Of a stretch of 64,000 nt of DNA, positions 47,474-56,700 are shown piece after piece. The DNA is from Ulva prolifera. Lineage: Eukaryota > Chlorophyta > Ulvophyceae > Ulvales > Ulvaceae. Within the stretch, counting starts at the first letter, position 1, and every line of letters starts with the position of its first letter. The notes under the pieces were generated by a model. It did not search any database. It was given only the letters and a program-made list of their open reading frames with translations, and was not told where the DNA came from. Where the stretch lies: the NCBI GenBank assembly GCA_023078555.1, contig CM041198.1, positions 1,972,800 through 2,036,799 on the forward strand, written 5' to 3'. A program made the translations under genes and the position numbers.

Positions 47474-47635
47474 GTATGTAGTTACAAAGGACAGAGGCCG
47501 GGCAGCGAGCCGTTGCTAGGAATACACACGCAAATCCACTCACGCAATCATGGCACTAGGCCGGGCACGAGCACGTACCACAGCTCGGCCGGTGATGCCA
47601 GCCAAAGATTGAAGCCCCGCACGGAGCACAAGAGC
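47474..47635 (-). mobile_element. retrotransposon copy 4, 3' fragment
   Basis: About 160 bp, truncated within the ORF after CACAAGAGCA. It is followed by CCTCCCCCTG and the next copy. Confidence 0.82.
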
Positions 47636-47645
47636 ACCTCCCCCT

Positions 47646-47858
47646 GTATGTATGTAGTTACAAAGGACAGAGGCCGGGCAGCGAGCCGTTGCCAGGAATA
47701 CACACGCAAATCCACTCACGCAGTCATGGCACTAGGCCGGGCACGAGCACGTACCACAGCTCGGCCGGTGATGCCAGCCAAAGATTGAAGCCCCGCACGG
47801 AGCACAAGAGCATTCCCCTTGCACAACGCCACACTCAACCGGCGCAGAGCATTCGTCA
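47646..47858 (-). mobile_element. retrotransposon copy 5, 3' fragment
   Basis: About 213 bp, with the base variants of copy 1. It is truncated after GCATTCGTCA and followed by CCTCCCCCTG. Confidence 0.82.
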
Positions 47859-47869
47859 CCCCTCCCCCT

Positions 47870-47942
47870 GTATGTATGTAGTTACAAAGGACAGAGGCCG
47901 GGCATCGAGCCATCGCTAGGAACTCACACGCAAATCCACTCA
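47870..47942 (-). mobile_element. retrotransposon copy 6, 3' fragment, diverged
   Basis: About 73 bp covering only the 3' UTR, with several differences (GGGCATCGAGCCATCGC). Confidence 0.8.
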
Positions 47943-48788
47943 TTCACCAGGCCAGTGCACGCCCACTACGGGCAAGTGCACTGCACATGAGAAACTTCAA
48001 AAGCGTCGTCACAATTAGAAAAAACACAGGCATCCAGCTTCACAAGGAAGCAGCTAGTCATCAACCACGCAGCCCATCGTCGCATGATCGTCAAAGCCGT
48101 TGCAGCAAACAGCGCTGGCGTACAGCCAGCAGGAAGCCATCTTCGCACGCACCGCAAATGCTCAGAGAGCGGGGTATCGTAGCGGATGAACATGGGATCA
48201 TAACTTCCACACTGGGAACCTGTACGCAGCAGCTGGGTGCCGACAGAATTGGCTGCACGCAGCAGTGCAGCAGGACGCGGGACCGCTGAAGCCATGATCA
48301 TCTCGAAGCCGCTAGGGCGCCATAAAAGGGTATAGCGGCGCCACTGAAACGTGAATCTAGATGAAAAGCCTCGCTGAACCTCGTCCGCGCGACCGCTGAC
48401 AACGGAAGGCAACATGCAGACATGTGTGCCTCGCCGGTACCGCCCCAAGCCGGCCCGCAGAACGGAGCATGCTGGCAATCCGCCATGCCCAGAAGCGAGC
48501 CAAACGCCGCACAATATTAAAGAGGTAACTTGTAGTGCAACCGTATGACCTTCGCCGCCAAGGGACATAGCGGCAGGAGTAGCAGACATGCCGTCACAGC
48601 TGAGTCGGGCCAGAGCGTGCCAAGCCTGTGGTGCGCAGAGCAGAAACGACATGAAACGAACGAGCGCGAAAGAATCAGACAGCAGCATGGACATTTGAAT
48701 CAACGATTACGAGCCGGCCGTGCACCGCAGCACGACCGACCCGAGCTATGGAGTGAAGAAACGAACGACGACAATCAATACAATCCAG
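47943..48788. other. unrelated 0.85-kb stretch inside the array, with a long minus-strand open frame
   Basis: Contains an open frame on the minus strand (48703-47966, 245 codons) with no family I recognise; it has several hydrophobic patches and many Cys and Arg. It may be the flank of an older insertion site. I do not call it a gene with confidence. Confidence 0.35.
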
Positions 48789-48815
48789 GTATGTATGTAG
48801 TTACAAAGGACAGAG
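48789..48815 (-). mobile_element. retrotransposon copy 7, 27-bp 3' end
   Basis: Only GTATGTATGTAGTTACAAAG plus the next seven bases remain before the next copy's junction. Confidence 0.75.
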
Positions 48816-48826
48816 TATGTATGTCC

Positions 48827-49130
48827 TGTATGTATGTAGTTACAAAGGACAGAGGCCGGGCAGCGAGCCGTCGCTAGGAATACACACGCAAATCCACTCA
48901 CGCAATCATGGCACTAGGCCGGGCACGAGCACGTACCACAGCTCGGCCGGTGATGCCAGCCAAAGATTGAAGCCCCGCACGGAGCACAAGAGCATTCCCC
49001 TTGCACAATGCCACACTCAACCGGCGCAGAGCATTCGTCACAAACAAAGCACGGTTCACCTTACCACACCGAGACGCAACCTCCGCCAGCCGATTCAAGT
49101 GATTCATGGCAGGCCGCCCCAAGCGACCAT
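48827..49130 (-). mobile_element. retrotransposon copy 8, 304-bp 3' fragment
   Basis: Truncated at the same AAGCGACCA point as copies 1 and 2, but in a different sub-array with the TGTCC junction. Confidence 0.85.
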
Positions 49131-49134
49131 GTCC

Positions 49135-49212
49135 TGTATGTATGTAGTTACAAAGGACAGAGGCCGGGCAGCGAGCCGTCGCTAGGAATACACACGCAAA
49201 TCCACTCACGCA
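49135..49212 (-). mobile_element. retrotransposon copy 9, 3' fragment
   Basis: About 78 bp, ending after CACTCACGCA, then the TGTCC junction. Confidence 0.82.
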
Positions 49213-49218
49213 TGTCCT

Positions 49219-49747
49219 GTATGTATGTAGTTACAAAGGACAGAGGCCGGGCAGCGAGCCGTTGCTAGGAATACACACGCAAATCCACTCACGCAATCAT
49301 GGCACTAGGCCGGGCACGAGCACGTACCACAGCTCGGCCGGTGATGCCAGCCAAAGATTGAAGCCCCGCACGGAGCACAAGAGCATTCCCCTTGCACAAT
49401 GCCACACTCAACCGGCGCAGAGCATTCGTCACAAACAAAGCACGGTTCACCTTACCACACCGAGACGCAACCTCCGCCAGCCGATTCAAGTGATTCATGG
49501 CAGGCCGCCCCAAGCGACCATGCGTCTCATGCGACAACGGCACGAAACCATACGCATCAGGGTCGTACAAACGATAAGCAGTGCGTTTCTGCACGTCCCG
49601 CGTCTCCGCAGCACCCCCGTCCTCGCGGGCCGCACGGCCGCAATAGGAACCAGCACAGGGGTTCACAACCGACACATCTCCTATGCACAAAGGGTCGCCC
49701 GGCGGCATAAACATGATGTCCCCCAGTTTCTCCTGGGCCACTGCCCT
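49219..49747 (-). mobile_element. retrotransposon copy 10, 529-bp 3' fragment
   Basis: Identical or nearly so to the same part of copy 3, covering the C-terminal endonuclease-like region. Its right edge meets CTGTATGTATGTATGCATGA, the array's right flank. Confidence 0.85.
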
Positions 49748-49763
49748 GTATGTATGTATGCAT

Positions 49764-49814
49764 GATTACATAGCCGTATCCATTTGGACATTGACAACTC
49801 CGAAATCCGGGACC
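49764..49814 (-). repeat. R72 dispersed repeat at the edge of the array
   Basis: On the minus strand it reads GGTCCCGGATTTCGGAGTTG, then TCAATGTCC, then GGATACGGCT. It directly abuts the right flank of the retrotransposon array. Confidence 0.85.
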
Positions 49815-50464
49815 GAAAGAGGCATCCAAGCAACATGCTGCCGCAAACTCTGACTTGCGCCACAGAATGCAACAACACGAGCCAATTCACCGAGAGGGGA
49901 CGGGCGATTTGCAACACCCGACACCCCAGCATCACCACCAACACCATCAACACCGACAATAAGCACAACCGCTACATCAGACCACGAAACACCAGAGGCA
50001 CTGTCATAAGGACCTGGCCGTGCGAGCAACTGCCGCACCAAAACCGCAACGGCGGAGACATGCCGATCACGATGTGCCACTGGGACAGGTGGCAGAACTG
50101 CCCCGATGGGTGCACGTGCGATGTAGGATGTGAAGACATCAGCAGCACGTGAATATTCCAAATGCTTTTCACTACGGTGCCTACACAAGAAAGGAGACAG
50201 ACCCGAACGAGCAGACATTAGCACACGCACAAGACCGGGCTCAACGGAGTCCATAAACGGGGCTAGTGACCCTAGTTCGTGTGTTATCACACCACGCAAC
50301 CACTCTCCAGTGACCTTATTGTCGCGACCACGCTTCTCAAATCGTTGTTCAAGGTATGCCAACCACATGACAGCCACGACCTTCTCACGGGTAAGATTTG
50401 AGTACGTGATTGTGAGAGGGCTTTGTTTGGACGGCTGATCATGCATGCCGAGACGTTTGGACAC
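49766..50464 (-). CDS. unidentified open frame, about 232 codons (possible mobile-element relic)
   Basis: The composition looks coding: LTREKVVAVMWLAYLEQRF, KVTGEWLRGVITHELGSL and HLEYSRAADVFTSYIARAP. I do not recognise the family. Its last 15 or so codons are provided by the R72 repeat, so the stop is probably not the original one. It belongs to the roughly 7 kb that is absent from metallothionein unit A, which suggests a second inserted element. No Met context, introns or partner ORF support it as a host gene. Confidence 0.4.
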   Translation of the reverse strand: MSKRLGMHDQPSKQSPLTITYSNLTREKVVAVMWLAYLEQRFEKRGRDNKVTGEWLRGVITHELGSLAPFMDSVEPGLVRVLMSARSGLSPFLCRHRSEKHLEYSRAADVFTSYIARAPIGAVLPPVPVAHRDRHVSAVAVLVRQLLARPGPYDSASGVSWSDVAVVLIVGVDGVGGDAGVSGVANRPSPLGELARVVAFCGASQSLRQHVAWMPLSVPDFGVVNVQMDTAM

Positions 50465-50574
50465 CCTGGGTGGCCCACGTCGGCGGCGATGCTCAGGCTC
50501 GGGTGGAGCCTGGAGGGGGGGATGTGCGCTGCGATGTGGAGGGGGGGGAGGGGGGGATGTGCGCTGCGATCGTG

Positions 50575-51000
50575 AGCAACACGCGGAGAATCGCCAGCAT
50601 CAGCTTGGCTGAGGTGTGCAAGGACAAATGGAGGCACAAGAGGCAGCCAGTGTCTCTGTGCACGTCACGAATGAGGCGGCTATGGCAGCACAGGAAAAAT
50701 AGTGTGCAGTCACAAATGATGAACACATGCTTCCGGAACGATCCACTGTCTGTAAGCTTATCCATGCAAGTCATGCATGCTCCCCGTAGGAACATGAATG
50801 ACTCAGCCGCCAGCAACCGCCAATGCTCTGCTGCTCATGCGTTGCAGGGGCACCGGCAGAGCTGCTGGTAGCTTATGATCAGCAGGCATCGCTCACATGA
50901 GAATGGCGAAGCACTTGTACACGCGTAGATGTCCCGCCAACAGAATTCACGTGCAAGCAACCGGTCCACAAATGCATGACAACACCCACTTTCCTGCCTG
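50575..51000. repeat. metallothionein duplication unit B, right part
   Basis: Matches unit A from about 40330 to 41130: CAGCCAGTGTCTCTG, GGCTATGGCAGCAC, CTCAGCCGCCAG and GCACCGGCAGAGCTGCTGGT in the same order. It resumes the unit after the insertion. Confidence 0.7.
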
Positions 51001-51291
51001 TGGAGCACCGCCTTGGCAGTGGCAGGCTGCGCCTTGCAGCACCTTGGCCACCAAGTGTGCCACTTCCCCCCGACGCGCTCCGTGTCCTCCCGGGCAGAAT
51101 ACCGTGGCTCGTTGACCGTGTCAAAGGTGCATTGTGGCCCGCATGAACCACACCGGAGGAGCGCTGATGTGACAGATTGTCACAGAATGTGGGGGACTTC
51201 ATGACTGTCCCACAGCTTGCGCTTGCCATTTCTCAGGCCTGTCACGCCGCAGAAACTCAGGTGAGGACCTAGTGACTACTAGGGTATAGAT

Positions 51292-53285
51292 TTACCACTC
51301 GGTCGTTGACACGCGCAGCTGCATGATCGGGAGGTAGCGATTCAGATTGGTATCGCCAATGAGTTCATAGGCCGTGAACATGTTTGCGGGATGGCTGCAT
51401 GAGTGTGCTTGCAACTTCTGGGTGCCCTGATGCCGCTGTTGTGGATGCTGCTGTGCATGCTGCGTCGTTGTGACCCCCAGCATGCTACTCACGCAGGTCA
51501 TCGCAAAGACCGTGCCCGTCCAATGTGTGCAAGAGAACAACAAGACACGTCAGAGGCAACGCAAATTCAACGCCAAAAACTGTTCTGCTGTAAGGCTTTA
51601 TGCTGATCACGTCACTGCTGCACGCATGTGGACAATGGGCCACTTGCACGAAGTAACCGCCTTTGAATCATGTGGATTGACAGAGTTTCGATCGCAGTGC
51701 GGGCCTGCATCAGGTGTCTTGATCAAACTTCCATTCAAACTTTACTCATTCGTTCACCATCTAATCATATAGGGAGATTTTGTGCTTTTGGACGGCTTAC
51801 ACAGTGCAGCAGCCGCAGTCTGAGCCCCTTTGCAATCAAGGAATGTGCTCCCAGATTGGTGCCCACCCGGTTGTGTTTGTCTGCATGGCCAAACAGCTGA
51901 GAGCCAACAGGCCGAGACCCAAGCATGATCAATCCGAGATGGAACGACGAGGCACCATAGACCAGATTCCATGAAGTGAATTATATCGCCATAGCCACCA
52001 GCATCGCACCACACCCACCAGCATCGCACCACACCACTCAGCATTCTGGTGATCAGACACACCACGGCCACACTCACCGTCCACCGTCGCCCACAGAAAC
52101 CCGGAAACACAGCAGCCGCCACAGCAGCCGCCACAGTGACCTAAGAAAGGCTGTGCACAGCGCCAGGCATGACCGCCACACCATGCTCCTGCAGCCAACA
52201 CGCACACAGTGACTGCGCCAAACGGCCCCATGCCCCCTGTACCATCACTCAGACATCCACAGGCAACCAAGCTTACAAATATAAACAGTCAGTGTAGATT
52301 GTGCCCCAGGCACTGCCCTTGCAAGGTGTGCGCGCAAAACGCAATTCGCACGAAAATGTGAAGACGTATGCCGAACATGCTGTCACACACACGGTCTTAG
52401 CCAGCGAGCTCGGGGATCAACACCTTCTGAACCACCCACTGCATGGCCGCGACAGCAACAACTGCACCCGACGCAAAGTCTGGACCGGATCTCAGGTGTG
52501 GCAGTCCGACCCCACCTGCGCTTGCCATCACTGGCACCCCCATGGAGAACAGAGGCGGCAATGTGGGCCTCACCCACGTGCACATGGCCAGGTGGACAGC
52601 TACGCGCTGTAGCACATCAGACTGAAGACGTGGTCCTTTGCGACTTACCCCCCCGTTCCCATGGGCGGGGCCCATCAATTCCCAGAAGCTGAGGTATGGG
52701 GGTCGCACAAAACAGCATGGTGTAGGCGAGGGTTTTGGCCCTGTTAGTCCTGTCAACAGATTGGTCAGACCAAACGACCGAATGAGGGTATGCCGTGTTC
52801 TGTGTCAAGATGATGCAGTGTGCACAGTCCTACAGCTTAAGGCTGTGATGACGCTGCGCCTGCACATGGAAGCTGTGCTTGCATGTGTGCCTGAGTGCTG
52901 AAGCAGGACTTCATTTATGGCTGCAGCATGACGAAACATGAAAGGCCAGCCATACAATTCATAGGCGGATGCCATCCTGACACTCCCTGGAAGGAGTGGG
53001 GTACTACAGCTGTGCAGGTATCAGACTACGGCATGGTGCGGTGACATTCGACACGAGAACAGATCATATGACACGGCAAAACGTATAGCCCCAGCATGCA
53101 GCACAAAAGGTAACAGGGTATAGCTCGACCTGGGTGATGTCCAGCAGCGGTAGCAGGTCCTGCACCAGCGCTTCTACTACATTGCATCGATGGTCATCCA
53201 TCGCTGCAAACGCAACGTGTATTGGCTGGCACTGCCTATGGCCACGTCCGTCAAAGGTAGGCGCATCTCCACTAGCGTTCGACAT
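51292..53285 (-). CDS. possible minus-strand gene, fragmentary evidence
   Basis: Several minus-strand stretches look like exons, but I cannot join them cleanly. 53285-53130 starts with an ATG (MSNASGDAPTFDGRGHRQ), contains VVEALVQDLLPLLDITQ and ends in frame at a CAG/GTCGAG donor. Around 52602-52507 is VAVHLAMCTWVRPTLPP followed by FSMGVPVMASAG and a donor-like GTGGGG. 51390-51292 ends ELIGDTNLNRYLPIMQLR and so on to a stop. If real, it is head to head with CNOT1, 450 bp apart. It may equally be chance open frames. Confidence 0.25.
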
Positions 53286-53735
53286 TGTTGTTGACTATGA
53301 AACAATATCACGTTGGTGCTGTGCGCAAAAGCATGGACATTGTCTTGTGTGGGATCAGTGAATTTTCATCGGCGACCGCTGCATAAAGCCGCGGGCTAGG
53401 TTTGACGAGGTTTGTGCAAGGAGCGAACGCACTGTACTGGTAGCCACGCAAACGACACCATCGGTTGCGCAGCGCGCTGCCAACCAAGGGACAACCGACA
53501 TTAAGCGATACACACACAGCGTGCAGCAATGACGTTTGCATTGATGGAACGCCTGCCTTGACGTTCCTGTGTCTCCGAAAGCTTGTTGCGACCTGATGCT
53601 ACAGGCAGCCGTGCCCTACATTATCACGATTTGGTTTCACAACGACTCTGTAGAATGATTGATTTGGTCGCCAAGGCATGATAGATGTAATGGTTGATAA
53701 TTGCCATTGGTAAACGGACGCTATGAGCGTGCAAC

Positions 53736-56700
53736 ATGCAGGATGCTGACGTCAAAGCTCTTGCGTGGGCAGTACGTCGAGAGCTGGACATTTGTCTTGC
53801 AGATTTGAGCAATAGTTCTGAGCCCGAAGGCTCGGGTCCGCACCTTGAGCAGGTGAGCGTCCGTCACAAGTTGCATCATGCCGGAGCGCAGTCTCACCTT
53901 GATCAACTCCTAGCACTTATGACTGTAGTATGGCTGCAGGTTGCAGAAGTTAGCGGACCGGACGGCTACGCATACTTGATTGGAAAGCTTCTGGCTAGCT
54001 GGTCAGAGGGAGGGGGGAAACAAGAGGCGCTCAACAAGACTCTGCATCTGATTCTTGCAAGTGTCCTGTCACAGCAGAGTTGTCGTTTCGCAGTTGTCGA
54101 GGGGTTCAAGCAGTCCAAGTTGCCTGCCAATCAGCTGACACAGCTTGTCACTGCAACTGCATTGAAGCCAGAGCAGCAACTGGCATTAGCCTTGACCCTC
54201 TGCACGTCCGATCAAGCTCCCTGGAGTCAGACAGGTTTGAACTTTTCACCACGAGAATGCGACCATCAATGCGGAGCTGTTTCGAACATGCAGCGAATAT
54301 TTCTTGCTAGAGCACCTTGCCCAGATTGCCTGCTTGCAAATGCCACGTGCAAAGTCTGCTACTATGCAGGGATTTCACTGCTTTCAGAGCTGCTCACATC
54401 AGCGCAAGCTAACGAAGTCTCGTTGTCACCCGAGCAGCTTCACTTAGCCTACACCTGCATCAAAGCCGAGGCCCTTCCTGTCTCGCTTTCTGATCAGCAA
54501 CTCCGTCACCTCCTTGCAACTGTCAGCTCCTCACAGCGATCCTCGAATTCAACTCTTCTGCCTTTCGCAGATCCTTCCGCGAATCTCTCTTTCTTGGTGG
54601 AGGCACGCAAGCTCCCTTGTGTCCCCATCAATCCAGCTACACTTGGCCCTCAGCAAAGTCAAGCAGACGGTTCCACCGCAGCCACATCAGCTCCCTCTCA
54701 GCAGCTCCCTGTAGAGCAACTCAAGGCACTGGCTAAGACGCCAGTACCTGCCTTCAACGTCAAAGCTATCCTGAAAGAGCTCTCAGCACTTGACATGGGC
54801 GGCCTGGCTGAAGCGCTGCGTGAAGCGCAGCCGGCATGCAGCCATAATGCCTCCACATTGGCCAGTATCCTCAAGGCCTTTCCTTCAGCTGCACCTCCCG
54901 AGATTGCGGGGGTCTTCTCTCTGGTAGCTTGCTCATCTGGAGCTGCAGCACGATCAGCGGAGTCAGAGAATGATCCCAAGAAGGCGTGGGACATCGCAGC
55001 TCTTGCGAAGGCTCTCCGCACCACATATAGCAGCACCACGTGGACGCAGGTGCTCAGTAACTGTGATAATCCAGCATTCTTGGTGCCTGATGAAGAGGGC
55101 TTCCGAGCAGTGCATCAGCTCTGGACCGGAGTCAGTGATGGTGCACCATTTCCGATCGACGTGTTCATTCAAGAGCCATGGCACAATTTGAAGGGGCAGC
55201 TGTCATTCCTGCAGCATGCTCTCACGCAGGTAGGATTCTTTCCGAAGGTGTATCCTGAGTCCATGGACTAATGTTTTTAGACCAAGATTCATGGCACGTC
55301 CTTGCTTCGCAGCCTGGGCTGTGAATTTGATAATTCCATACACACACACCTGAAAATTTGTATCGACCATGAAATTTTTCACTGGACGCTCATGGATTTC
55401 CCATCTGTATATACTATCCTCCCATGTAAAGTAAAGGACAGAGGCCGGGTATGGAGCCGTTTCCTGGAATCCACTCAATCATTCATGGCACTAGGCCGGG
55501 CACGAGTGCGTACCACAGCCCTGCCCATGTACGTGTGTATGCATGATCACATGGCCAACTTGGAGAGCACCGCATCAGCATCAGTTGCTGGCTGAATGAT
55601 TATGAGGTTGGGTTATGCATCTCATGAGTCATGTGTGTCATGTTTGCAGGCCCCAGATGTGATTGACTTTTCGAAGAATGAAAGTTCAGTCCACCCACTG
55701 GACCCCCAACCGCCGTGTGCTGATCCCCATGTAGCAGCATCGATCGCAAACGGGGCATGGACATGTCTGGACTTTCTGGGAATCCTTGTTGCTGCAAGTG
55801 AGCGCACTGAGGAGTTGCCCCGGCTTGCGCTGCGGATTGTTGAACCGGCTGTAGTGGCTGTTCCAGATGCAGTGCTCCTGGGATTCGGCATGCTCGCCAG
55901 TGCTCACGCCCGACGCCTGTCGCAGCGACTGCCACGGCATGTCCTGTCAGTCCTAGCTCCCAAGGTCGTGTCAGGGAAGACACCGGCATCGTGGCAGGTG
56001 CTTCAGAGGCTGTGCCAGCGTGGCTTCACTTCTTTCCAGCTGGTCCTCCAGGCGGCGCATGCTAGTGAACCGCAGCTTGTGTCCACCATCTTCAAGATTG
56101 TGCAGGTGTGGCCTTGCAGCCATCGTCCGGCCCGTTATGTTCATGATGTATCTTCTCAGGCCCACTGCAGGCAGACGATCAGGAGCACAAAACTCCGTCC
56201 AGAAGCTCAAGTCAGTATCTCTGGCTGGTTTGTGCTCCTGATCGTCTGCCTGCAGTGGAATCGCTCATTCGGTGATCCAGTGTATCTCCAACCTTTGTTG
56301 TCCTGCTCCGAGGTGCATGAAGAATGATGAGTGAACGCTGCCACTGTCCTGTTCATCCGAATGTAGCATTGCACTGTGACCTAAGTAGCAGCACAGTGCA
56401 GTTTGGCTGTTCATCCATGCATGGCCAGTAGCATGTGTTTATGTGACAGCTGGTTGCAGGAACTTGGCATTCTGACACCAGTGTTGGAAACAGACAACTA
56501 TGCATTTGCACTGGAGCTGGCAGTGACGGCGGCTTCGAATGGCGCCCTCGATCTGGAGCAGTGGCTTCCTGCCCTGTTTCACAAGACCAGCGACCCCTTT
56601 GTGACATGCCTGGCCTCGTACCTTCATCGAAAGTATGATGCTGCAACAGCTACGCACCTCAGTCAGCAGAGTGCTGAGCTGTTGGTCAAGGTCCGCCTCA

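Larger units (their letters stand above)
43422..49747 (-). mobile_element. head-to-tail array of at least ten retrotransposon copies
   Basis: All copies are in the same orientation (coding strand minus, 3' ends at the left). Each begins on the plus strand with TGTATGTATGTAGTTACAAA and runs for different lengths. Copies: 43422-43725, 43726-44030, 44031-47470, 47474-47635, 47646-47858, 47870-47942, 48789-48815, 48827-49130, 49135-49212 and 49219-49747, with 47943-48788 unrelated. Every copy seems 5'-truncated. Short junction sequences recur within three sub-arrays: ACATG (first three copies), CCTCCCCCTG (next three) and TGTCC (last four). Confidence 0.88.

Noticed and set aside
43422..49747. 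CRISPR-like array of repeats
   Set aside because: The repeats are long, of varying length, in a eukaryotic genome, and are clearly 5'-truncated retrotransposon copies, not short repeats with unique spacers.
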